Source: Pseudobythopirellula maris (GTDB lineage: Bacteria; Planctomycetota; Planctomycetia; Pirellulales; Lacipirellulaceae). Taken from it: 64,000 bases of DNA. The notes below the pieces were generated by a model. It did not search any database. It was not told where the DNA came from and was given only the letters and a program-made list of their open reading frames with translations. This document shows, piece by piece, positions 27,366 to 36,055 of this stretch (the first letter of the stretch is position 1; each line of letters opens with the position of its first letter). The stretch covers positions 62,001 through 126,000 of the forward strand of contig NZ_SJPQ01000001.1 in NCBI RefSeq assembly GCF_007859945.1. The letters run 5' to 3'. Made by a program: the position numbers and the translations under genes.

Positions 27366-28319
27366 TCAAGTCTGCAGCAACGCCCTGGTGGTGTAGTAGA
27401 ACACCGGCGCTGCAAAGCAGAGGGCATCGATGCGGTCGAGCACGCCGCCGTGGCCTTCGATCAGGGTGCCGTAGTCTTTCACGCGGCGGTCGCGTTTCAC
27501 CGCCGAGAGCGTCATCGCTCCTGCGAAGCCCATCACGGCGATCAGCATCGACACGAGCGCGGCGTGCCAGAACACGGTGAACGGCGTCGCGCCGATCTCG
27601 TAGAGCGTCACGCCTATCAGCGCGGTTGTCACGGCCGAGCCGAGGAACCCCTCCCAGGTGCGGCTCTGGTTGATCTCCGGAGCGATCACGTGCGAGCCGT
27701 AGAGCCGGCTCCAGGCAAACTGGATCGCCTCGCTCAGCAGCGACAGGGTCACCAGAAAAAACAGCAGCCGGGCGTTGTCGCTGCGGGTGAGCCCGGCGCC
27801 GCGGGGGTTGAGGTACAGAAGTGCGGGGGCGTAGCTCAGGCAGTAAACGCAGACTAAGAGCCCGGCTTGGATCTTCGAGGCCCGTTCCAAGAACCGTTTC
27901 GGGTCGCCGGCGATCGCGATCCGCATCGGGATGAACAGGAACGCGAACACCGGGATCAAGATGCTGAACCACTCGTGGGCGTTCTGCCCCACGAGGACGT
28001 ACTGCAAGGGCGTGAAGAAGAAAAAGACCCAGAACAGCGCGCGGTGGTCGCTCAATCGCGTTGGGGTGAGCGTGATGAACTCACGCAGCGCCCAAAAGCT
28101 GATAAAGCCGAACAACGCGACCGTGGCGCCGCGGCTGAAGAACGCCACGGCGAGCAGGCAGCAGATGATCCACCAGCTGCGCACGCGGCTGTTGTAGGCC
28201 TCGATGGCCGCCGGGTTGAGTCCCAGCTGCGTCTGCCGGCTCAGCACCTTGCCGACCAGCGTCGCGATGAACAGCACCCCCACGACCGTGGCGGCGAGCA
28301 CGGTGTTTTGCTCACCCAT
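27366..28319 (-). CDS. cdsA: Phosphatidate cytidylyltransferase
   Basis: This 317-residue polytopic membrane enzyme makes CDP-diacylglycerol from CTP and phosphatidic acid, the branch point of phospholipid synthesis. The C-terminal signature SAVKRDRRVKDYGTLIEGHGGVLDRIDAL matches the CdsA family pattern (S-x2-K-R-x4-K-D-x5-I-x-G-H-G-G-x2-D-R-x-D). About eight membrane segments are visible. The plsC-like gene ends 45 bp upstream of its start, so the two lipid genes are probably cotranscribed. Confidence 0.95.
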   Translation of the reverse strand: MGEQNTVLAATVVGVLFIATLVGKVLSRQTQLGLNPAAIEAYNSRVRSWWIICCLLAVAFFSRGATVALFGFISFWALREFITLTPTRLSDHRALFWVFFFFTPLQYVLVGQNAHEWFSILIPVFAFLFIPMRIAIAGDPKRFLERASKIQAGLLVCVYCLSYAPALLYLNPRGAGLTRSDNARLLFFLVTLSLLSEAIQFAWSRLYGSHVIAPEINQSRTWEGFLGSAVTTALIGVTLYEIGATPFTVFWHAALVSMLIAVMGFAGAMTLSAVKRDRRVKDYGTLIEGHGGVLDRIDALCFAAPVFYYTTRALLQT

Positions 28320-28364
28320 GGCGTGGCGGCCTCGTGGCGGTACTGGTGCGGCGGGGTCTCATGT

Positions 28365-28976
28365 TCATTCCTCGTAGGGCGCGGCGAGTCGCAGGATCGA
28401 TTGGCGGGCGCGGGCCAGGAAGTCGGTTTTCGACTCGCCTTGCTCGAGCCATATCGGCGGGCCGAACGTGATCGACGAGAGCAGCGGCACCGGCAGGTAC
28501 TCGTCGCGCGGCAGCACGCGTCCCATGTTGTGCAGGTAAACGGGCACGAGCTCGATCTCGGGGCGTTTCTTGCTCAGATAGTACAGTCCGCTCTTGAACT
28601 CGCCCACCTGCTCGCCGTCGGTCCGTCCCCCCTCGGGGAACAGAATGACGGAGTGCTCGTCGCCCATCTCGCGGAGCATCAGGTCGATTGGGCTCTGGTG
28701 CACCTTGATGCTGCGGCGGTCGATCAGCATGGCGTTGTAGGTGCGGGCCATGTGGGGCCGCAGCCAGCCCTTGCTCCAATAATCCTTCGCCGCCACCGGG
28801 CGGGTCACCCGACGCACGTCGCGCGGCAACGCCGACCAGACCAGCACCACATCGATGTGGCTCGTGTGATTGGCGAAGTAAACGCGTTGGCACGTGTCGG
28901 GTTGGCAATCGACCCACCGCACGGTGGCGCCGCTCATGAAGCGCGCCAGGGTGGTGAGGAGCAACTCGGTGAACAT
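28365..28976 (-). CDS. 1-acyl-glycerol-3-phosphate acyltransferase (PlsC-like)
   Basis: The 203-residue protein has the glycerolipid acyltransferase motifs: H37-x4-D42 (NHTSHIDVV) and FPEGGRT near residues 113-119, the catalytic HxxxxD and phosphate-binding FPEGxR motifs. PlsC enzymes add the second acyl chain, forming phosphatidic acid for CdsA encoded immediately downstream. The N terminus is a short hydrophobic anchor (MFTELLLTTLARF). Similar acyltransferases act on other lipids, for example in ornithine lipid synthesis. Confidence 0.9.
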   Translation of the reverse strand: MFTELLLTTLARFMSGATVRWVDCQPDTCQRVYFANHTSHIDVVLVWSALPRDVRRVTRPVAAKDYWSKGWLRPHMARTYNAMLIDRRSIKVHQSPIDLMLREMGDEHSVILFPEGGRTDGEQVGEFKSGLYYLSKKRPEIELVPVYLHNMGRVLPRDEYLPVPLLSSITFGPPIWLEQGESKTDFLARARQSILRLAAPYEE

Positions 28977-29077
28977 CTAGCGGGGCCGCTGCGGGGGCTA
29001 GCGGGCGTGGGCGAGCGGACGGCGTCGGTGGAGGGCGAGCGTAGCCGCTCGTGAGCCGCTTCGGTCGAACCTCACTA

Positions 29078-30316
29078 TTATGCCTGCGGCGCCGGCTCGG
29101 CACGAGTGGCCGTCGCGGAGGCTTTTTGAGGCAGTTTGCGGCCTGTCTTCGATTCGTAGAGCTCGCCCAGCAGCCGCTCGTAGCCTCGCACCATCACGCC
29201 CAGCGACGCCCGCGAAGCGACATGACGCCGCCCCGCGGCGCCCATCTGGCGGGCCAGGACCGGGTCGAGCAGCAATTCGACAAGCCGCTTGGCGAGCCCG
29301 CACTCGTCTCCCGGCGCAACGAGCCAGCCTGTTTGGCCGTCGATCACCGAGCGGTGAACCGAACCAACGTCGGTCGCCACCACGGGCTTGCCGGTGCTCA
29401 TCGCCTCGAGAATCGACACCGGGTTCGCCTCGTTGTGCGAGGTCAAGGCGACGACCTCCAGAGCGGCGAGCACTTCCGGCACATCGGAGCGATTGCCCAG
29501 AAAGCGCACCGCGTGCTCGACGCCGATCTCGCGGGCGTAGCGCTCGAGCGCCTCGCGCCGCGGGCCGTCGCCGATTACCAGGAACACCGCCTCGGGGATC
29601 TCGGCGAGCACACGGCGGGCCGCGTCGAGGTACAGCTCGTGGTTCTTCTCCGGCCGCAACGCGGCGAGGATGCCAACCAGCGGCGCGGTGGGCGCGACGC
29701 CGATCTCCTGCCGGATCGCCATCGAGCCTTCCAGCGGAGCGAACCGACCGGTGTCGACGCCGTTGGGGATCACCCGCACCTTGCGCTGCGGGAAACGTTC
29801 TTTCTCGACCATGTGTCGCCCATGCGGTTCGGCGACGGCGATAAAGGCGTCGGTGATCGGCGTGAGCAGACGGTTGAGGCGACCGACGCCGTCGGGCCAG
29901 CCCGTGCTGTGCAGCGCCGAGGCGACGACCGGCGTGCCGGCGATCTTGGCGGCAAGCCGCCCCCAAAACATCTTGTCGCCGGCGCCCACCGTGACGACCG
30001 CTCCGATGCGCCGCTCGCGCAGCAGCCGCACGAGTCGCGGCAGCACCCGCAGGTCCCATTTGCTGCGGAGCAAATGGCTGTGCACGGTGTAGCCGCCAGC
30101 CGCGAGCTCCTCGCCCAGCGGGCCGGGCTCCTTGAGGCACACCACCTCCGGGGCAAACCGTTGGCGGTCCATCCCGCGGACCAGGTTCACCAAGAGCGTC
30201 TCGGCGCCACCGACCGGCATGCTGGTCTGGACGAACAGCACCGGCAGCGGCGCCGCAGGCGGCTCGGGCATGGTGGAAGCGGCGGCGTTCAATGGATTAG
30301 TGGGTTGTGCGGGCAT
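29078..30316 (-). CDS. GT4-family glycosyltransferase
   Basis: From MPAQPTNPLNAA (30316) the protein has 412 residues. The N-terminal half carries VLFVQTSMPVGGAETLLVNLVRGM, and the C-terminal Rossmann domain has GILAALRPEKNHELYLDAA and the nucleotide-sugar motif E-x7-E (SHNEANPVSILEAMSTGKP). It would transfer a sugar from a nucleotide donor during exopolysaccharide assembly in the cytoplasm. It overlaps the flippase stop by 20 bp, supporting one operon. A start at 30271 (MPEPPAAP) would avoid the overlap. Confidence 0.92.
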   Translation of the reverse strand: MPAQPTNPLNAAASTMPEPPAAPLPVLFVQTSMPVGGAETLLVNLVRGMDRQRFAPEVVCLKEPGPLGEELAAGGYTVHSHLLRSKWDLRVLPRLVRLLRERRIGAVVTVGAGDKMFWGRLAAKIAGTPVVASALHSTGWPDGVGRLNRLLTPITDAFIAVAEPHGRHMVEKERFPQRKVRVIPNGVDTGRFAPLEGSMAIRQEIGVAPTAPLVGILAALRPEKNHELYLDAARRVLAEIPEAVFLVIGDGPRREALERYAREIGVEHAVRFLGNRSDVPEVLAALEVVALTSHNEANPVSILEAMSTGKPVVATDVGSVHRSVIDGQTGWLVAPGDECGLAKRLVELLLDPVLARQMGAAGRRHVASRASLGVMVRGYERLLGELYESKTGRKLPQKASATATRAEPAPQA

Positions 30317-31907
30317 GGGAGTGCGTGAGGGACGCGGTGGGCCACAAGCGGCCCAGCCGGTTTTGGATGGCGGTTGTGAGACGTTTGGTTTGACGCGGTG
30401 AGAGCAGGACGCCGCGCAGCGCGGCGACCGAGAGAACAATCGAGCCGGCGGCGATGGCGCCGTCGGCCCCGAGCACCAGCAGCGCGGGGGCGAGCACCAT
30501 CAGCAGCGTCGTGCGGCCCAGGGGCATGCCGCAGCGGCGGTTCACTTCGAGCTGGGCGAGCAGCGCGATCAGGGTCGAGATGGCCGTGGCGGCCACGGCG
30601 CCCTTGAGTCCCCAGGCGGGCAGCAAGGCGAGGTTGAGAGCCACGTTCGTCGTCAGACCGATCGCCAGCGGCAACGCCGCCCGCCGCGACTTCTCGGCGC
30701 ACCACAGGTACGTTTGGGCAACCAGGAGCAACGCGAACCACACGCACGCCGTGACGGTCCAAGGCAGAACGGCGAGGCCCGTGTCGTACTTGCCCTCGAA
30801 AGCCAGGCGGAACAGCGTCGGGCAAACCAGCAGCACGCCGCAGCCGGCGGCGATCATCGCGGCAGACGCCAGTCTGATCGTGGTGCTGAGTTGCACGCCT
30901 ACCGCCCGCCGTCGTCCCGACTCCCAGTCGTGGCTGAAGTGCGGCGTGAGCGTGCCGACCAGCAGGTTGGCGATCGAGATCAGCAGCGCCGGCACGATCA
31001 TGCTCGTGTGGTAGTGCCCCACCTGCTCGAGCGCCTCGGTCGGGGTGAACCTGCCGCAATGCAGGATCATGTAGCGGTCCACGATCGCGAACAGGTTGGT
31101 GAGCAGGTTACTGACCCAAATCCAAATGGCGAACCGCATCAGCGGCGACCAGAAGTCGCGTTGCGAGGGTCGCTCGGCGGCGATCGCTTGGGCCACGTCG
31201 TCGCCGTCGCGGAATCGCCACGCCGACCAAGCCAGCACGCCGACCGACGCCACCAAGCAACCGCCGGCATAGCCAGCCACCACACCCACGGCCGACGGGC
31301 TCCAGAACGATAGCAAGGTGAGCGCCAAGGCAGCGAAAGTCATGCTGTGGGCGAACTGCTGCGCGGAGACCACGCGGAACAATCGCAGCCCCGAGAAAAC
31401 GGCTTCGAGGAAATGGTGCAAGATGACCACCGCCAGGCAGGCGATCGCCGCCAGCGCGAGACCGGTTTGCGAGCTATCGCCAAACACCACCCGCGCCACA
31501 AGATCACGACGCCACACGAGCACGCCGATGGCTGATGTGGCCAGCAGCGTGGTCCACAGGCCGGTCCTCCAGAGGAACAGCCGCAGTTGGCCGCGTTGGC
31601 GGTATCGGTCCAGGTAACGCCCGAACGAGCCGGGCAAGCCGAGCACCGCCACCGGCGCCGCCAGCAGGAGGAAGCCGTAGGCCATCTCCCAATGGCCGAG
31701 CTCCTCAGGGTCGAGCCAGCGACAGAACAGCACGCCCCGGCCAAAACCGACGGTGCGCTGCACCACGGTCACCATCAGCACCACCGCAAGGCTCGAAAGG
31801 AGCGTCTCGGAATGGGGGCTGCGGCGAGCGGCGGGCTGGGCGGCGGCAGACGGTTTATTGTCGAGGGCTTTAATCGCTCCGTCCCCCTTCGACCATCGAC
31901 GCCACAT
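30297..31907 (-). CDS. Polysaccharide flippase (Wzx/MurJ-type, MOP superfamily)
   Basis: This 536-residue protein contains about 14 membrane spans. Its start (SSLAVVLMVTVVQRTVGFGRGVLFCRWLDPEELGHW) is characteristic of polysaccharide biosynthesis transporters, which flip lipid-linked oligosaccharides across the inner membrane. It overlaps the upstream polysaccharide deacetylase gene by 38 bp and the downstream GT gene by 20 bp, which argues for tight translational coupling. Confidence 0.9.
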   Translation of the reverse strand: MWRRWSKGDGAIKALDNKPSAAAQPAARRSPHSETLLSSLAVVLMVTVVQRTVGFGRGVLFCRWLDPEELGHWEMAYGFLLLAAPVAVLGLPGSFGRYLDRYRQRGQLRLFLWRTGLWTTLLATSAIGVLVWRRDLVARVVFGDSSQTGLALAAIACLAVVILHHFLEAVFSGLRLFRVVSAQQFAHSMTFAALALTLLSFWSPSAVGVVAGYAGGCLVASVGVLAWSAWRFRDGDDVAQAIAAERPSQRDFWSPLMRFAIWIWVSNLLTNLFAIVDRYMILHCGRFTPTEALEQVGHYHTSMIVPALLISIANLLVGTLTPHFSHDWESGRRRAVGVQLSTTIRLASAAMIAAGCGVLLVCPTLFRLAFEGKYDTGLAVLPWTVTACVWFALLLVAQTYLWCAEKSRRAALPLAIGLTTNVALNLALLPAWGLKGAVAATAISTLIALLAQLEVNRRCGMPLGRTTLLMVLAPALLVLGADGAIAAGSIVLSVAALRGVLLSPRQTKRLTTAIQNRLGRLWPTASLTHSHARTTH

Positions 31908-32793
31908 CGGGGCCGTGGATCGGCGGCACGCTCAGCTCGCTCGGCGAGTCGTTCGCAGCGGGAGGCGTCTCGGGGGCGGCGATCGACAGCTTGCGCGGAT
32001 CGATCGTCATCCAATTCCAGAAACGGGCCCATTCGGGATCGGCGTGGATGCGTTGGATCAGGAAGGCGTCGTCGCACTCTCCTGGCAAGTTGTACCCGCC
32101 GTACGCCGCACACGCGCCGTGGAATCCCGCCTCGCGGGCCACTGAGAGCGCCGCGCTCGTCAAGGTGTCGGGCGTGCCGTACGGGAACGCGAAGTAACGC
32201 ACCTCGCTCTCGAGCCGTGTCTCGAGATCGCACTTCGACCCGGCGATCTCTTCGACAAGCCAGTCGTGGTCACGCGACCGGCCGAGGTGGGCGTGGCTGC
32301 GTGTGTGGGCGCCGATCTCGACGCCAGCCGACGCCATCGCCCGCAACTCTTCGATCGTGTTCGGTCTCAGCGGCTCGCCGCGGGCCTCGTCGTGCGAGAA
32401 CGGGAGCCCGTGGATCATGTTCTCTGTGGAGACGAAGTAGGTGAACGGCACACGGTTGCGCAGCAAAAGCGGGATCGCGTAGTCGCAGTTGTCGGCGTAG
32501 CCGTCGTCGAACGTGATGCAGGCGGTCGGCCGGGGGCAGTCGCCGGCGGCCAGGCGCCGCTGCGCTTCGGCCAGACTCACCAGATCGAAACGCTTGCTGA
32601 GCCAGTTGATCTGACGGCGGAACGCCCGGCGGCCGATCGTCCAGTCGTTGGGCCGGTCGTCGGCCACGCGGTGGTAGAACAGCACGGAAACCGGCCACCG
32701 CCTCTCGGCGCCGAAAGTGCGCGCGAGCGCGCGCCGTTGCGGCCAAGTGGCGGCGCCGTAGGCGCGCAGTGCGAGTTGTCGCCAGGGGCTCAC
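31870..32793 (-). CDS. Polysaccharide deacetylase (CE4 family)
   Basis: This 307-residue protein contains the CE4 NodB-homology motifs: TACITFDDGYADNCDYAIPLL (catalytic Asp plus metal-binding Asp) and GVEIGAHTRSHAHLG (the H-x3-H metal pair). It would remove acetyl groups from a polysaccharide N-acetyl sugar. The PFTYFVSTENM segment after motif 1 also fits the family. It starts with GTG overlapping the previous gene's stop by 4 bp. No N-terminal signal is obvious, so it may act on precursors in the cytoplasm. Confidence 0.9.
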   Translation of the reverse strand: MSPWRQLALRAYGAATWPQRRALARTFGAERRWPVSVLFYHRVADDRPNDWTIGRRAFRRQINWLSKRFDLVSLAEAQRRLAAGDCPRPTACITFDDGYADNCDYAIPLLLRNRVPFTYFVSTENMIHGLPFSHDEARGEPLRPNTIEELRAMASAGVEIGAHTRSHAHLGRSRDHDWLVEEIAGSKCDLETRLESEVRYFAFPYGTPDTLTSAALSVAREAGFHGACAAYGGYNLPGECDDAFLIQRIHADPEWARFWNWMTIDPRKLSIAAPETPPAANDSPSELSVPPIHGPDVASMVEGGRSD

Positions 32794-33968
32794 GAGGTCG
32801 CGTCCTCCGTCGGCGGGGCCGCAGGGGCGGGAGTTCCGTTCCAGGCCCCCAGGCCATTCTTGAGCACCCCACGCAGCCCCTCGGCGACGCCCGTCGCGCC
32901 GGCGCGCAGGCGGGCTGAACGGCGAGGCGGAACGACGCGGTGCGAGACCGTCGCGTGCGGCTCGGCGCGCCAGTGCGGCTTGTAAGCCTCGTCGCCCCGC
33001 AGGAAATCCATTCGCGGCCGGCCCTCTTCGATGGCCGAGCGGATCGTGTAGATCATCGCCAAGCGGCCGGGTTCGTCGTCGAGGCGATCGGGATCGACAC
33101 CACCCTGGTAGGCGTAAACGGCGCCGGCAGAGCCATCAATCTCGTCTCCCAGATACTGGTACTCCACGGCGGCCGGCTCGCCGGCCAGCTCTAGCCAGCC
33201 GAGCCGCAGGCGGCCGGCGCGAAGCAGGTCGCGGGCGACGCGCTCGTGAAAGCACGCGAAACGCTCCGACGCAAAGCAACCCGGCTCTCCAAGGCTCAGC
33301 CGGCGGCGTTGGTGCAAGTCGACGAAGATCGGCCAAGCGCTGTCGAGATCGGCTTCGTTCTCTACACGCCGCCAAACGGGGCTGAGCTCGGCGTCGGCTC
33401 GGCGTTCCGCTTTGCGGAGCTGCTTGCGGTGGCTCTTGGATTGCATCGCCAGGAAATCGTCCCACGATTCGGGCAGTTCGAGCGCCCAGCAGGAGCCAGC
33501 CGTGCGGCTCGTCGATTCACAGCCCCGAGCCCCGAGGGCGTCTAACAAGGCGGCGATCGCCACGTCGTCGGCGTCGGCGTCGGTCAGCTCGAGGCGGTCC
33601 CACCCACGCTGGTTGAGCGTCAAGTATTCGGCAAAGCCGTTGGCGACGCGCGACGCGTTGGCGTCGTCGCAGAGCAACGAGAGGTGATCGGTGCAGATTT
33701 CGCCGTCGCCTAGCGGGCGGATCACGCGGCCGCGTGCGACCGAGGTTTCCAGTCGCCAGGGTGCGACTCCAAGGAGCTGCTCGCCATGGGCGGTTGTTTC
33801 GTAAGCGGCTAGCACCCACGGCGTTTGTCGGGCTTCGCCTGACAGGTAGACACGCGCCCAGCCGGCGAGCCACTCGTGACGCCGAAACGGCGCGCCGCAC
33901 GTCAGCTGGTTCCACTCGGGGGCGAGCGCGTCGAGTTCATCGGCGATGGTTAGCAGGCGGACTTGCAC
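32790..33968 (-). CDS. GNAT/FemAB-like acetyltransferase (CelD/BcsL type)
   Basis: Using the GTG at 33968 (MQVRLLTIADELDAL) gives 392 residues; the frame continues upstream into a probable leader that does not look like protein. LCDDANASRVANGFAEYL, SKSHRKQLRKAERRADAEL and MDFLRGDEAYKPHWRAEPH fit the acetyltransferases encoded in cellulose and exopolysaccharide loci (Acetyltransf_6 type). It probably modifies a polysaccharide or its precursor. It overlaps the deacetylase start by 4 bp, so acetyl addition and removal functions are adjacent. Confidence 0.8.
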   Translation of the reverse strand: MQVRLLTIADELDALAPEWNQLTCGAPFRRHEWLAGWARVYLSGEARQTPWVLAAYETTAHGEQLLGVAPWRLETSVARGRVIRPLGDGEICTDHLSLLCDDANASRVANGFAEYLTLNQRGWDRLELTDADADDVAIAALLDALGARGCESTSRTAGSCWALELPESWDDFLAMQSKSHRKQLRKAERRADAELSPVWRRVENEADLDSAWPIFVDLHQRRRLSLGEPGCFASERFACFHERVARDLLRAGRLRLGWLELAGEPAAVEYQYLGDEIDGSAGAVYAYQGGVDPDRLDDEPGRLAMIYTIRSAIEEGRPRMDFLRGDEAYKPHWRAEPHATVSHRVVPPRRSARLRAGATGVAEGLRGVLKNGLGAWNGTPAPAAPPTEDATS

Positions 33969-34348
33969 GGTGTTGATGTTCCTCGGTCGCGGCTTCGGGG
34001 AGGGGGAGTTGCAGCTCGCCCCCGTTCGGGAAAGCGAGCCCACAGTTCCACGCTCAAATCTTGCCCGCGGATGGGGCAATTCAACTGAAATCTCTAAGCG
34101 ATTCTGTGTTGCGACAAAGCCACGTGTGGCGGTTTCGCAACGTCCCAGCGGTTATCCACGTGACCTCTGATGAGGGGCGCCGGAAATCCGCCAACAGACC
34201 TCGGGGGTCGGTCGTTTAAGGGGGTTGGCGTCGCACGCCGAGTTTGCAGCGGGGGGCTGGGCATGGCGATTGCTTTGGGTGGCGTCAGCGAGCGGCCGCT
34301 GGCGTGCTCGCTCCCAGCCAATTCCCTCCTGACCGGGAGAAACCTCCG
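33969..34348. promoter_or_regulatory. Divergent promoter region of the exopolysaccharide locus
   Basis: These 380 bp separate the leftward acetyltransferase-deacetylase-flippase-GT operon from the rightward Wzz-Wzy-WecG operon. The inner part (34080-34250) contains ccacgtgtgg at 34129-34138 and other short dyads. It is the likely site of coordinated control. No riboswitch matching a known consensus could be recognised. Confidence 0.5.
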
Positions 34349-35890
34349 ATGCCGACCGACCCCGTTAGCCTGACGCCGCAAGCCGTCTACGAGACCCTCC
34401 GCGCCCGCCGCGCTTGGGTAGTGGGCCCCGCGATCGCTGGTTTTGTCGTCGCCGCGTTGATGAGTGTGGTCACGCCGCGCGATTGGAAGGCCGAGCAGGG
34501 GCTGATCATCCGCAGCGAGGCGGCCGGGTTTGTCGAGCAGCGGCTCGGCAAGTTCACCGACCTGTCGGAGATGAAGACCGTTCAAGAGACGCTCCTCGAA
34601 GTGGCTCGCAGCCAGAGCGTGATCGAGGCGGTGCTCCGCCAAGTCGGCCCCGCCACGTGCCACGCGAAGCCGGATTGGCCCTCGCCGCGCGACGTGGTCG
34701 ATTTCCGTGACAACCTGCGCATCACGCCCCCGGGGGGCGCCGAGTTCGGCAAGACCGAGGTCTTTTACATCGGCCTGCTCGACACCGACGCCGACCGCGC
34801 TGTGCGGCTCGTCGAGGCCTTGACCGACCAACTCGAAACCCGCCTCCAGCAGCTGCGAGACGTGCAGGCGAGCAGCCTGGTAGCCGAGCTGGAACGGAGC
34901 GTCGGCTCGGCCCAAGCGACGCTCGACACCGAAGTCGCCCGCCTCACCGACTTCGAGCGATCTGTCGGCGCCGACCTCGCGGCCCTGCGTCAGATCGAGT
35001 CGCCCGGCGGCGGGCAGAGCGACATCGGCCAGCAAGCCTTGGCGATCGACGCCGAGATCATGCGGGCCGCGGCCGAGCGTCGCCGTTTCGAGAAGCTCGT
35101 CCAGCTCTTGGGAGCGATTTCCCAGAACCCCGGCGCCATCACTTCACTTCCCGACACGCTGCTCGCCGGCCAGCCGGCCCTCGTGCAACTCAAGACCGGG
35201 GTCGCCCAGGCGCAGCTCAACTTCGCGAACCTGCAAGGAAAGCGGACCGCCACGCACCCGTTTGTGGTCGCCGCTCGCAACGCTCAACGTCAGGTCGAGG
35301 AGCAGCTACGCCAGGAGCTGCCCGAGGCGATCGCGGGCGTCGAGATCGAGGCGGCCATCGCCGCGGAGCGTGAACTCTCGCTCATCGAACGCCGCGCGAG
35401 CCTCGACCGCCGAGCCGCCGGCCTGGCCGCCAAGCGGTCGGAGTACTCGCAGCTAGTCGCGAGCGTGGAGAGCCGCAAGCAAGTGGTCGAAACCGGCCGC
35501 CGTCAGCTGGCCGACGCGAACGCCCTGCGGGCGGGCGCCGGCTCAGGGAGTGTGCTCGCTCGCATCGACGGAGTGGAACGGGGCGCCAGGCCGGTCGGAC
35601 CCGGCCGCACCACGGTCGCCGCCTCGGGCGGTTTGGCCGGTTTGATCCTGGGCGTTGGCGTGGTGTTCTTTGGAATCAGCGTCCCGGCAACGACCTCGCC
35701 CGTGAGCCCAAGCGGCCAGCACCACGAGAGCCCGCGGCCGAACTCGACGCCCGCTGAGGCCGCCGCCACGGCGCCGCACAGCGGCCGTTTCGGTGAGGAT
35801 TGGATCGCTGCGACGCCCGAGCCCACGCCGTACGACGACTCGGTTCAGTACAGCGAAGCCAGCACCGGTTTGCGGACCGTTTCGATCTGA
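34349..35890 (+). CDS. Polysaccharide chain-length determinant (Wzz/GumC-like) without kinase domain
   Basis: Starting at ATG 34349 (MPTDPVSLTPQ), 513 residues. GGGAGA lies about 9 bases upstream. A membrane segment at about 26-45 (WVVGPAIAGFVVAALMSVV) and another at about 430-452 (GGLAGLILGVGVVFFGISVP) flank a long periplasmic region with coiled-coil sequence around 220-400. That is the PCP topology of Wzz and GumC, which set polysaccharide length. No Walker motifs, so a tyrosine kinase partner would be a separate protein. Confidence 0.85.
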   Translation: MPTDPVSLTPQAVYETLRARRAWVVGPAIAGFVVAALMSVVTPRDWKAEQGLIIRSEAAGFVEQRLGKFTDLSEMKTVQETLLEVARSQSVIEAVLRQVGPATCHAKPDWPSPRDVVDFRDNLRITPPGGAEFGKTEVFYIGLLDTDADRAVRLVEALTDQLETRLQQLRDVQASSLVAELERSVGSAQATLDTEVARLTDFERSVGADLAALRQIESPGGGQSDIGQQALAIDAEIMRAAAERRRFEKLVQLLGAISQNPGAITSLPDTLLAGQPALVQLKTGVAQAQLNFANLQGKRTATHPFVVAARNAQRQVEEQLRQELPEAIAGVEIEAAIAAERELSLIERRASLDRRAAGLAAKRSEYSQLVASVESRKQVVETGRRQLADANALRAGAGSGSVLARIDGVERGARPVGPGRTTVAASGGLAGLILGVGVVFFGISVPATTSPVSPSGQHHESPRPNSTPAEAAATAPHSGRFGEDWIAATPEPTPYDDSVQYSEASTGLRTVSI

Positions 35891-36055
35891 TTCGGTTTGA
35901 CCGGCACGACCGGAGCAACCGCTCGGAGGGGGCGTCGATTCCCGGCCTCGTCGCTGGGCTGGCGTGGCCGCTTGTCTGGCGGCACGTAGGTTTGCGTAGA
36001 ACCAACGCCGCGGCGTCTTGGTCGCTCCCGGTCCCTACCTGCGATTCCCATTGGC

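Noticed and set aside
34080-34348. Possible riboswitch (cyclic di-GMP or other) upstream of the Wzz-like gene
   Set aside because: Short dyads are present but no known consensus core could be traced by eye.
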